From Pseudoroseicyclus_A sp041714655 (GTDB taxonomy: Bacteria; Pseudomonadota; Alphaproteobacteria; Rhodobacterales; Rhodobacteraceae), in NCBI RefSeq assembly GCF_041714655.1, contig NZ_CP168219.1:806001-870000 (forward strand): 64,000 bases of DNA. The letters run 5' to 3'. Each line of letters opens with the position of its first letter. The stretch's first letter is position 1. Below the pieces are notes generated by a model. The model was not told where the DNA came from and ran no database searches. It saw only the letters and a list, made by a program, of their open reading frames with translations. The position numbers were made by a program, and so were the translations under genes. Shown in pieces: positions 16,213 to 26,924 of the stretch.

Positions 16213-16806
16213 TCAAGCGGGCCTGTGTGCCGGGCGGTCGCCCACCGCCTCGCGCCAGTGCCGCCGGCAGAGCGAGACGTAGCGGTCGTTGCCGCCGATC
16301 TCGATCTGGGCGCCCTCGCGCGCCACCTGGCCGTCCGGCCCCTTGCGCACGACCATCGTCGCCTTCCGCCCGCAATGGCAGATGGTGCGCACCTCGCGCA
16401 TCTCGTCCGCCAGCGCCAGAAGCGTCGCCGAGCCGGGGAAGAGCTGGCCGAGAAAGTCGACCCGCAGCCCGTAGCACATCACCGGCAGGTTCAGATCGTC
16501 CACCACGCGGGCGAGCTGCCAGACCTGCGCGGGGGTGAGAAACTGCGCCTCGTCGACGAAGATGCAGGCCTTGCCCGGCCCCTCCTTCGCGATGACCGCG
16601 TGGAGGTCCGTCGCCTCGTCCCAGGTCAGCGCCGGCTCGCCGATGCCGATGCGGGAGCGGATCCGCCCCTCGCCGGCGCGCGTGTCGAGCCGCGCGGTGA
16701 GGAGGAGCACCTCCATCCCCTGTTCGCGGTAATTATGCGCGGCCTGCAGGAGCACGGTGCTCTTGCCGGCATTCATCGTGGAGTAGTGAAAGAAGAGCTT
16801 CGCCAT
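16213..16806 (-). CDS. tdk: Thymidine kinase
   Basis: A 197-residue type II thymidine kinase that phosphorylates thymidine with ATP in the salvage pathway. P-loop YSTMNAGKST (residues 8-17), the Walker B-like IFVDEAQFL and the lasso region CHCGRKATM are clear. Structural zinc cysteines are partly visible (CHCGRKA, SLCRRH). Length and motifs are normal for proteobacterial Tdk. It is monocistronic; downstream are 66 bases without features, then proC. Confidence 0.95.
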   Translation of the reverse strand: MAKLFFHYSTMNAGKSTVLLQAAHNYREQGMEVLLLTARLDTRAGEGRIRSRIGIGEPALTWDEATDLHAVIAKEGPGKACIFVDEAQFLTPAQVWQLARVVDDLNLPVMCYGLRVDFLGQLFPGSATLLALADEMREVRTICHCGRKATMVVRKGPDGQVAREGAQIEIGGNDRYVSLCRRHWREAVGDRPAHRPA

Positions 16807-16859
16807 GGCGGGATCACTTGCCCGCCCGCGTGGCCGAGAGCAAGGGTTTCACGAACCAG

Positions 16860-16915
16860 CCGGGCCGGTGCGCCACCCCGCCGGGCGGGGCGCGAAGGGC
16901 ATCGCACCGGCCCGG
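16860..16915. repeat. Branched hairpin between tdk and the HTH regulator
   Basis: CCGGGCCGGTGCG (16860-16872) and CGCACCGGCCCGG (16903-16915) form a perfect 13-bp stem. The 30-base loop holds a second stem CCCCG/CGGGG (16876-16890). It lies between divergent genes, about 55 bases upstream of the tdk start. Confidence 0.6.
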
Positions 16916-16972
16916 ATTGCCCGGGAGGGGCAGTCAACTCGTGACACCGAACAGAACCCTTCGCCGATTGAC

Positions 16973-17002
16973 TTGCATGCAGAAGGTGAAGACGGGTTTA
17001 AT
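16973..17002 (+). promoter_or_regulatory. Promoter of the small HTH regulator
   Basis: TTGCAT (16973-16978), 18-base spacer and TTTAAT (16997-17002). Transcription would begin near 17009, which excludes the upstream ATG at 17001 and supports the GTG start at 17031. Confidence 0.55.
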
Positions 17003-17030
17003 GCGCGGGCCGCAAATAGGGGACAGGCGA

Positions 17031-17507
17031 GTGAGCAACGTAACGGCGGACGGGCGGATCCGCTCCTATCTGAAGAAACACACCGAGGCGCTCGTGAAGG
17101 AGGTTGGCATCGAGCCTGCCGCCGAGCTCACCGGGCGCTCCAAGGCGACCCTGGGGCGCTATTACTCGGACGATCCCGAACATGCCTCGCGCTTCATGCC
17201 TGTCGATGCCGTGGCGTCTCTCGAGATGGCCTCGTCCTATCCGCATGTGACCGCGGCCCTCGCCGAGCTGCAGGGCATCCAGCTCGAGCACAGCGGCGCG
17301 CCGCGCAGGCCGAACACCGGCAGCATCAATGCCAATGTCATCGCGCTCAGCCAGCGCTTCGCCATCCTGATGGCGGAATATCACCTGTCGATCGACGACG
17401 GCCGCATCTCCGTCAACGAGGCGCGCCGGCTTTTGAAGGAGACGCTGGAGCTCCAGAAAGTGCTCGTCGACATGAAGCTGCGGCTCGAGGACGAGGCCGG
17501 CCAGTAG
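17031..17507 (+). CDS. Small helix-turn-helix protein of phage-regulator type
   Basis: A 158-residue protein. Residues about 10-50 form a helix-turn-helix (LVKEVGIEPAAELTGRSKAT followed by LGRYYSD), then a conserved MPVDAVASLEMAS segment and a long helical C-terminus (RLLKETLELQKVLVDMKLRL) suited to oligomerisation. This resembles CII/Cox-like phage-derived regulators found as conserved chromosomal genes in Rhodobacterales. I chose GTG 17031 because a promoter -10 lies at 16997-17002 just upstream and the HTH region begins soon after. ATG 16978 or 17001 would add residues without conserved character. Target genes unknown. Confidence 0.75.
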   Translation: MSNVTADGRIRSYLKKHTEALVKEVGIEPAAELTGRSKATLGRYYSDDPEHASRFMPVDAVASLEMASSYPHVTAALAELQGIQLEHSGAPRRPNTGSINANVIALSQRFAILMAEYHLSIDDGRISVNEARRLLKETLELQKVLVDMKLRLEDEAGQ

Positions 17508-17611
17508 CCTGGCGTCCTACTTCGCCGCCCCCCCGAATCGTCTGGATTTCTGGAGCGATGCCGGTAGCGTGATCGCGCCGGCAGACGGCCGGCGCCCTAA
17601 AGGACCCTCCC

Positions 17612-18448
17612 ATGTTCGATTGCCGCCCGTTGCCCCTCGCCGCCATGCTCCTTTCGCTCCTGACAGGGCTCGCAGGCCCGGCCGCGGCAGAGCGGGTCAG
17701 CTACGGCACCGTGCGCGGCTGGGCGGTCAATGCGAACATCGACGCCGACGGCACCTTCCGGAACTGCGTCGCCAACAACAGCGACAGCATGGTGCTGCTC
17801 TATGACGGGCTGGGCTTCACCCTGGGCGTGCCGACGCGCCAGCCCGATGGCGAGCGCGGCGGCTCGCTTTCGGTCGACGGCGCCAACCGCTCGGCGCTCT
17901 GGGTCGTGAACAACGGTCAGGCGCGTTTGCCGCTCGGCGACGGGCTGGCCGACGAGCTCGCGGAGGGCTCCGCGCTCTTCGCCAAGGTCGGCTCGGCCAC
18001 GGCCGACAGATATTCCCTCGACGGCACGGCGGCGACCTTCGAGAAGCTGCAGGAATGCGTCGAGCGCCGCGGCCGCGCGCGGGGCGGGGCGGCGGCGGTG
18101 CCCGCGGCTCCGGCGCCGGCGCCCGCTGTCGTGCCCATGGCCCCCGAGCCGGCGGAAAGCGATGCCGCACGGCTCGGCCGCGGCTGCCCGGCCTGGGGGC
18201 AGTTCCGCTCGCCCCCCGGCAACGCGGCCGCCGAAGTCATCTTCCGCAACGACGCCGAACAGGCGGTCAGCATCTACTGGATCGCCGAGGACGGCGAGAT
18301 CATCGAGCGGGAGGCGCTTTTGCCCGACGAGGAAGTCGCCCTGCAGACCTTCGCGGGGCAGTACTTCCTGGCGAAGGATGCCGAGGGCACCTGCCACGGC
18401 GGCGTGATCCAGGTCGCGCCCGGCCAGAGCAGCTTCGTCATCCCTTGA
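17612..18448 (+). CDS. Secreted protein with C-terminal VHL beta-like domain
   Basis: A 278-residue exported protein. Residues 1-26 are a Sec signal peptide (PLAAMLLSLLTGLAG, cleavage after AAA). The first module (about 28-150) contains NCVANNSDSMVLLYDGLGFT and YSLDGTAATFEKLQECVE, resembling small secreted domains common in alphaproteobacteria that end in a helix with a cysteine. An Ala/Pro linker (about 155-185) joins the second module, whose pattern VIFRNDAEQAVSIYWIAEDG, LLPDEEVALQTFAGQYFLAKD and a final cysteine turn matches the beta domain of the von Hippel-Lindau protein, where V-F-x-N-x(n)-Y/W-x-D-G and a Gly/Pro-loop recur. Function unknown; a binding domain in the periplasm is likely. 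Confidence 0.75.
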   Translation: MFDCRPLPLAAMLLSLLTGLAGPAAAERVSYGTVRGWAVNANIDADGTFRNCVANNSDSMVLLYDGLGFTLGVPTRQPDGERGGSLSVDGANRSALWVVNNGQARLPLGDGLADELAEGSALFAKVGSATADRYSLDGTAATFEKLQECVERRGRARGGAAAVPAAPAPAPAVVPMAPEPAESDAARLGRGCPAWGQFRSPPGNAAAEVIFRNDAEQAVSIYWIAEDGEIIEREALLPDEEVALQTFAGQYFLAKDAEGTCHGGVIQVAPGQSSFVIP

Positions 18449-18457
18449 TCGGGGGCT

Positions 18458-19567
18458 CTAGAGCCGCTCGACGATCACCGAGCCGACGGAATACCCGGCC
18501 CCGAAGGAGCAGATCAGCCCCCGCTCGCCGGGGGCCAGATCGCCCGAGGTCTGCGCAAAGGCGATGATCGAGCCGGCCGAGGAAGTGTTGGCGTATTCCT
18601 GCAGGATGTTCGGCTGCTCGCCCGGCTCCGGCTCGCGCCCCAGCACCTTGCGGCCGATGTAATCGTTCATCGCCTTGTTCGCCTGATGGAGCCAGAGCCG
18701 CTTGAGCTGGTCCGGCGTGGTGCCGTCCGCCGCCAGATGGCTCTCGACATGGGCGGAGACGAGGGGGAGCACTTCCTTGAAGACCTTCCGGCCGTTCTGC
18801 ACGAACTGCATGTCGCGCCGGTCCTCCATCTGGTCATGCGCCCGGCGGAGGAAGCCATTGTTGTTGCGGATGTTGTTGGAAAACTGGGTGGCGGCCTTCG
18901 TTGAGCGGATGGCGAAGCCGGTGGCGGCATCGGCCTCGATCACGAGGGCGGTTGCGACATCGCCGAAGATGAAATGGCAATCCCGGTCGCGCCATTCCAG
19001 ATGGCCGGAGGTGATCTCCGGGCTGACGATGAGGGCGGAGGGGATCGTGCCGGCGCGGATCATGTCGGCCGCGACCTGGATCGCGAAGGTGGCCGAGGAG
19101 CAGGCGACGTTCATGTCGAAAGCGAACCCCCCGGCGCCGAGCAGCGCCTGGATCTCCACCGCCATCGCCGGATAGGGCCGCTCCATGTTGGAGGCGGCGC
19201 AGAGGATCGCGCCGAGGCTTTCGGGGGCGAGCCCGGCCTCTTCCAGCGCCGGCCGGGCGGCCTTGAGCGCGATCTCGGCCATGAGGCTCGGCTCCTCGTC
19301 CGCCCTGCCGGGCAGCCTCGGGGCCATGCGCGCGGGGTCGAGCACGCCCGCCTTGTCGATCACATGCCGCCGCTCGATACCGGAGGCCTGGGTGATGAAG
19401 GCGGCGGAGGAGAGGGGCTTCTCGGCGACCTCGCCGGCGGCGATGGCGGCGGCATTCGCCTCGTTGAACGCGGTGGCATAGGCGTTGAAGGAGGCGACGA
19501 GCTCGTCATTGGTGATGACGTCCTCGGGCGTGAAGACACCCTTGCCGGTGATGACGGGGGTGGGCAT
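18458..19567 (-). CDS. Beta-ketoacyl-ACP synthase III-like enzyme
   Basis: A 369-residue thiolase-fold protein, longer than housekeeping FabH (about 320). The catalytic triad of KAS III enzymes is present: Cys in DMNVACSSATFAIQ (about residue 150), His in LWLHQANKAMNDYI and Asn in YANTSSAGSII. The C-terminal GLICSFGAGYSVGSVI is also typical. The insert around residues 30-60 and the SNNIRNNNGFLRRAHDQ segment place it in the longer subgroup annotated as 'beta-ketoacyl-ACP synthase III' of uncertain primer specificity. It is not in a fab cluster; the genes around it are carB and a secreted protein. Confidence 0.88.
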   Translation of the reverse strand: MPTPVITGKGVFTPEDVITNDELVASFNAYATAFNEANAAAIAAGEVAEKPLSSAAFITQASGIERRHVIDKAGVLDPARMAPRLPGRADEEPSLMAEIALKAARPALEEAGLAPESLGAILCAASNMERPYPAMAVEIQALLGAGGFAFDMNVACSSATFAIQVAADMIRAGTIPSALIVSPEITSGHLEWRDRDCHFIFGDVATALVIEADAATGFAIRSTKAATQFSNNIRNNNGFLRRAHDQMEDRRDMQFVQNGRKVFKEVLPLVSAHVESHLAADGTTPDQLKRLWLHQANKAMNDYIGRKVLGREPEPGEQPNILQEYANTSSAGSIIAFAQTSGDLAPGERGLICSFGAGYSVGSVIVERL

Positions 19568-19636
19568 GGCTCCTCCTCTTTGGAGCGGAAGCCTGCGGAA
19601 TGAGGGCGGGGATGTAAAGAACCGTGCGGGCCTGGG

Positions 19637-19901
19637 GTAGGGTGGGTTTGCAACCCACCATGGGCGCGAGGCTCGAGCGAGGCCCCCGCCCGGTGCGCGC
19701 CGCAGGCGCAGGGCGAGCGCCGGCCCGTCCCGCGGGTCGGCGCTCTGGTGAGGCTGGGCATGAGCTCAGAGCGAGGGCGGGGCTGCACCATAAAGCGCGC
19801 CGTTCGGGCCGTTGGAGCGCCAACCCCCGGGCCGGCGCCCGCCCTGCGCGGCACCGTGGCGCTCGGTGGAGGACGGGCGGTGGGTTGAAAACCCACCCTA
19901 C
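19637..19901. repeat. 265-bp BIME/MITE-like element, full copy 1
   Basis: Left end GTAG + GGTGGGTTTGCAACCCACC (19637-19659) and right end GGTGGGTTGAAAACCCACC + CTAC (19879-19901) are inverted copies differing at one base; each is itself a hairpin with a GTAG foot. Inside, GCCGCAGGCGCAGGGCG (from 19699) with GCGCCGGCCCG pairs at long range with CGGGCCGGCGCCCGCCC and GCGCGGC (about 19835-19858). Related copies: 35668-35933 (full), 33493-33611 (left half), 23484-23506 (end only). It fills the gap between carB and the KAS III gene. Confidence 0.85.
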
Positions 19902-19908
19902 GGGGCTC

Positions 19909-23289
<3,381 letters not shown>

Positions 23290-23483
23290 GTGACGGGACC
23301 CCTGCAACCGGCGGCCGGCGCCCGGGAGGCGCTCGGCAAATTGCTGGCGTATTAGGGGGGAGGCGAGGGGGGTTCAACCCCTGGCGGCGGGCGGGTGGCA
23401 GGTGCGGGCAGACCCCCGACCCTGCAGTAGAGCTTGGCCCCGAGGCCGATGCGAGGATTGGAGGCCCGGCGGGGGCGGGCAGG

Positions 23484-23506
23484 GTAGGGTGGGTTTGCAA
23501 CCCACC
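23484..23506. repeat. Solitary REP hairpin of the BIME family
   Basis: GTAG + GGTGGGTTTGCAACCCACC, identical over 23 bases to the left end of the element at 19637. It lies between the carB start and the end of the cyclopropane synthase gene. Confidence 0.85.
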
Positions 23507-23522
23507 GCCACCACCGACCCCG

Positions 23523-24722
23523 TCAGTTCCGGTAGAGGTAGTCCCGCGTCAGGGGCACCGCCGTGTTGCTCCGCGCGAGCTGGAACTGGAAGTTCACCAG
23601 CGTCCCCAGGCGGAACCCCTCCTCGGCGCTGAGGAGGTAGAAGCGCCACATCCGCACGAAGCGCGCGTCGTGGATCCTCTCCGCCTCGTCCACCCTTGCC
23701 ATGAAGCGGTCGTACCAGTGGCGGATCGTCTTGGCGTAGTGCACGCGCAACACCTCCACATCCGCCGTCACCAGCTCCGCCTTCTCGATCTGCGCCATCG
23801 TCTCGGACATCGACGGGATGTAGCCGCCGGGGAAGATGTACTTGCGGATCCAGGAGGAGGTGGCGCGCGGCGCATCGGTCGAGCCGATGGTGTGGATGAG
23901 CGCGATGCCCTCGTCCTTCAGCAGATCGCGCACCTTGTCGAAATACTCGCGGAAGTGCCGGCGGCCCACATGCTCGAACATGCCGACCGAGACGATCCGG
24001 TCGAATGTCTCCGTCACGTCCCGGTAATCCATGAGGCGGAGGTCGATCTGGCCTTCGAGCCCCGCCTCCTTCACGCGCTGGCGGCCGACCTTGAGCTGCT
24101 CTTCGGACAGCGTCACGCCCACGACCTTCGCGCCGTAATCCTTCGCCAGCGTCAGCGCCATGCCGCCCCAGCCGCAGCCGATGTCGAGGACGCTCATCCC
24201 CGGCTCGAGGCAGAGCTTGCCGATGATATGGCGCTTCTTGGCGATCTGCGCGTCCTCGAGCGTCATGTCGTCGTGAGGGAAATAGGCGCAGGAATACTGG
24301 CGGTCCTGATCGAGAAAGAGATCGTAGAGCCGCCCGTCGAGATCGTAGTGATGCGCCACGTTCTGCCGCGAGCGCAGCAGCGGATTGGCGGCGATGAAGC
24401 GCTGGATCGGCGCGGCGATCGTGTCGAGCGCCTTCATGAGGAACGGCGTCGAATCCACGGCGCGATTGTTGAGCGCAAGCTGGATCAGCGGGCGCGGGTC
24501 GTCTTCCGGCAAGACCAATGTGCCATCCGTATAGGCCTCTCCCACCGCCATGTCGGGGGAGAGGACGATGCGGCGCATCAACTCTTCGTCCTTCAGGTGA
24601 ACGCGCACCGGCTCGACCCCGGATTGCCCGTAACGTTTCGGCGGCTGATCGGCCACCGTGACTTCCAGCGCTCCACGCTGGACGAAACGGCGCATGGCCG
24701 CGTCGAATATTCTGTCCCACAT
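23523..24722 (-). CDS. cfa: Cyclopropane-fatty-acyl-phospholipid synthase family protein
   Basis: A 399-residue SAM-dependent methyltransferase that adds a methylene bridge to unsaturated acyl chains of membrane phospholipids. The SAM site is VLDIGCGWGGMALTLAKD (about residue 174). Conserved Cfa segments NVAHHYDLDGRLYDLFLD, QYSCAYFP, EHVGRRHFREYF and IRKYIFPGGYIPS are all present, including the active-site cysteine region. The N-terminal ~110 residues form the lipid-interaction domain. It is divergent from aspS, with a TTGACA -35 upstream on its own strand. Confidence 0.93.
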   Translation of the reverse strand: MWDRIFDAAMRRFVQRGALEVTVADQPPKRYGQSGVEPVRVHLKDEELMRRIVLSPDMAVGEAYTDGTLVLPEDDPRPLIQLALNNRAVDSTPFLMKALDTIAAPIQRFIAANPLLRSRQNVAHHYDLDGRLYDLFLDQDRQYSCAYFPHDDMTLEDAQIAKKRHIIGKLCLEPGMSVLDIGCGWGGMALTLAKDYGAKVVGVTLSEEQLKVGRQRVKEAGLEGQIDLRLMDYRDVTETFDRIVSVGMFEHVGRRHFREYFDKVRDLLKDEGIALIHTIGSTDAPRATSSWIRKYIFPGGYIPSMSETMAQIEKAELVTADVEVLRVHYAKTIRHWYDRFMARVDEAERIHDARFVRMWRFYLLSAEEGFRLGTLVNFQFQLARSNTAVPLTRDYLYRN

Positions 24723-24773
24723 AGTTTCTTACCCTCACCCACCGAGGGGCACGATTGGCTTGCCCGACGCGAG

Positions 24774-24818
24774 TGTCAAAGGCGTTTGCTTGACTTCGCC
24801 GCCCGAGCGCGCTGTATC
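24774..24818. promoter_or_regulatory. Back-to-back promoters of cfa and aspS
   Basis: Leftward: TTGACA (24779-24774 minus strand), 17 bases, AATCGT. Rightward: TTGACT (24790-24795), 17 bases, TGTATC (24813-24818), about 40 bases before the aspS start. The -35 boxes are good, the -10 boxes weak. Confidence 0.45.
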
Positions 24819-24859
24819 GGCGCGACCTTGAATTTAGCCCCGCCGTGAAGGAACACAAT

Positions 24860-26641
24860 ATGCACCGCTACCGCAGCCACCGATGCGACGCCCTCCGGCT
24901 CGCGGACGCGGGCACCGACGTGCGGCTCTCCGGCTGGGTCCATCGCATCCGCGATCATGGCGGCGTGCTCTTCATCGACCTGCGCGACCATTACGGCGTC
25001 ACCCAGGTGCTCTGCGACGGGGATTCCCCGGTTTTCAAGGAGGTCGAGAAGCTCCGCGCCGAGACCTGCATCTGCATCGACGGCAGCGTGAAGGCCCGCG
25101 ACGCCGAGCTGGTGAACCCCAAGCTGCCGACCGGCGAGATCGAGGTCTACATCCGCGACATGGAGGTATTAGGCCCGGTTCGCGGCGATTTGCCGCTGCA
25201 GGTCTTCGGCGATCAGGAGTATCCCGAGGAGACGCGGCTGCGCTACCGCTACCTCGACCTCCGCCGCGAGGTGATGCAGCGCAACATGGTGCTGCGCTCG
25301 GATGTCGTCTCCTCCATCCGCCGCCGGATGTGGGATCAGGACTTCCGCGAATACCAGACGCCGATCATCACGGCGTCCTCCCCCGAGGGGGCGCGCGACT
25401 TCCTCGTGCCCTCGCGCCTGCATCCCGGCAAGTTCTACGCGCTGCCGCAGGCGCCGCAGCAGTTCAAGCAACTGCTGATGGTCTCGGGCTTCGACAAGTA
25501 TTTCCAGATCGCGCCCTGCTTCCGCGACGAAGACCCGCGCGCCGACCGCTCGCCGACGGATTTCTACCAGCTCGACCTCGAGATGAGCTTCGTCGAGCAG
25601 CAGGATGTCTTCGACACCGTGCAGCCGGTCATCACCGGGATCTTCGAGGAGTTCGGCGGCGGCGCCACGGTCGACACCGACTGGCCGCAGATCAGCTATG
25701 CCGACGCGGCGCTCTGGTACGGCACCGACAAGCCGGACCTGCGCAACCCGATCAAGATGCAGGACGTGAGCGAGCACTTCCGCGGCTCCGGCTTCGCGAT
25801 CTTCGCCAAGCTCCTCGAGCAGGAGGGCAACGAGATCCGCGCCATCCCGGCGCCGACCGGCGGCTCCCGCAAGTTCTGCGACCGGATGAACGCCTTCGCG
25901 CAGAAGGAAGGTCTGCCGGGGATGGGCTACATCTTCTGGCGCGAAACCGACGGCCAGATGGAGGCCGCCGGCCCCCTCGCCAAGAACATCGGCCCTGAGC
26001 GCACCGAAGCCATTCGCGAGCAGCTCGGGCTCGGCGTTGGCGACGCGGCCTTCTTCCTCGGCGGCAAGGCGGCGAGCTTCGAGAAGGTCGCCGGCCGCGC
26101 CCGCACGGTGATCGGTGACGAGCTGAACCTCACCGACAAGAACCGCTTCGCCTTCGCCTGGATCGTCGACTTCCCGATCTACGAGAAGGACGACGAGACC
26201 GGCGAGATCGACTTCGAGCACAACCCCTTCTCCATGCCGCAAGGCGGGATGGAGGCGCTGGAGGGCGATCCGCTGCAGGTCAAGGGCTTCCAGTACGATC
26301 TCGCCTGCAACGGCTACGAGCTCGTCTCCGGCGCCATCCGCAACCACCGGCCCGACATCATGCTGAAGGCCTTCGAGATCGCCGGCTATGGCGAGGACGA
26401 GGTGAAGGCGCGCTTCGGCGGGCTCTACACCGCCTTCACCTACGGCGCCCCGCCGCACGGCGGCTGCGCGCTCGGCATCGACCGGGTGGTGATGCTGCTG
26501 GCTGGGGAGGACAACATCCGCGAGGTGATGCTCTTCCCGATGAACCAGCGGGCGGAAGACCTGATGATGGGCGCGCCGTCGGCGCCGTCCAACGAGCAGC
26601 TCCGCGAGCTGCGGCTGCGGGTGCTGCCGCCGGAAGATTGA
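24860..26641 (+). CDS. aspS: Aspartyl-tRNA synthetase
   Basis: A 593-residue class II synthetase, normal bacterial length. Order of domains: OB-fold anticodon-binding (DVRLSGWVHRIRDHGGVLFI), catalytic core motif 1 (REYQTPIITASSPEGARDFL), motif 2 (FRDEDPRADRSPTDFYQLD), bacterial GAD insert (about 290-410), and motif 3 (GCALGIDRVVMLLAG). ATG 24860 is chosen because AAGGA lies eight bases ahead; a GTG 15 bases upstream is in frame but lacks a ribosome site. Alphaproteobacterial AspRS is commonly non-discriminating (also charging tRNA-Asn), which cannot be decided here. Confidence 0.97.
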   Translation: MHRYRSHRCDALRLADAGTDVRLSGWVHRIRDHGGVLFIDLRDHYGVTQVLCDGDSPVFKEVEKLRAETCICIDGSVKARDAELVNPKLPTGEIEVYIRDMEVLGPVRGDLPLQVFGDQEYPEETRLRYRYLDLRREVMQRNMVLRSDVVSSIRRRMWDQDFREYQTPIITASSPEGARDFLVPSRLHPGKFYALPQAPQQFKQLLMVSGFDKYFQIAPCFRDEDPRADRSPTDFYQLDLEMSFVEQQDVFDTVQPVITGIFEEFGGGATVDTDWPQISYADAALWYGTDKPDLRNPIKMQDVSEHFRGSGFAIFAKLLEQEGNEIRAIPAPTGGSRKFCDRMNAFAQKEGLPGMGYIFWRETDGQMEAAGPLAKNIGPERTEAIREQLGLGVGDAAFFLGGKAASFEKVAGRARTVIGDELNLTDKNRFAFAWIVDFPIYEKDDETGEIDFEHNPFSMPQGGMEALEGDPLQVKGFQYDLACNGYELVSGAIRNHRPDIMLKAFEIAGYGEDEVKARFGGLYTAFTYGAPPHGGCALGIDRVVMLLAGEDNIREVMLFPMNQRAEDLMMGAPSAPSNEQLRELRLRVLPPED

Positions 26642-26720
26642 CGGCAGACGTGACGGTGCGTGAACTTCCCGGGGGGAGTCGCGTTGAAGGGTAAATGATC
26701 CTCGTCAACGGAGGCCCCCC

Positions 26721-26813
26721 ATGGGCAAGCTCATCAAGTATTTCGCCATCTACAAGATCGCGCAGAAGCTCTTCCGTCGCCACAAGGAAGAGCCGCGCGG
26801 CCGCCGGGCCTGA
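26721..26813 (+). CDS. 30-residue cationic microprotein
   Basis: A short frame starting ATG with a strong GGAGG six bases upstream and ending TGA 25 bases before a strong hairpin. The product begins MGKLIKYFAIYKIAQKLFRR and ends in a highly charged tail (HKEEPRGRR). Residues 3-20 would form an amphipathic, aromatic and lysine-rich helix able to lie on the membrane. No family is recognised. Evidence for being real: good ribosome site, compact unit with its own terminator-like hairpin, and a gap between aspS and the DUF1800 operon that nothing else explains. A leader peptide is the alternative. Confidence 0.6.
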   Translation: MGKLIKYFAIYKIAQKLFRRHKEEPRGRRA

Positions 26814-26837
26814 GGCCCGGGCCGCCCAAGCAGCCAG

Positions 26838-26872
26838 CCGCCGGCCGGGCCCCTGAGGCTCCGGGCCGGCGG
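26838..26872 (+). terminator. GC-rich hairpin after the microprotein
   Basis: CCGCCGGCCGGG (26838-26849) pairs with CCGGGCCGGCGG (26861-26872) with one mismatch; 11-base loop. Followed by CTTCAC rather than a U-run. Likely ends the microprotein transcript before the DUF1800 gene. Confidence 0.55.
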
Positions 26873-26924
26873 CTTCACGCTCCTCTGACTTGCCGCGCCC
26901 GCGCCGGCAGAGCATGAAGGGCGC

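Noticed and set aside
16978..17030. Upstream ATG starts for the small HTH gene
   Set aside because: The ATG at 16978 lies at the -35 and the one at 17001 inside the -10 of the best promoter; GTG 17031 fits the transcript.
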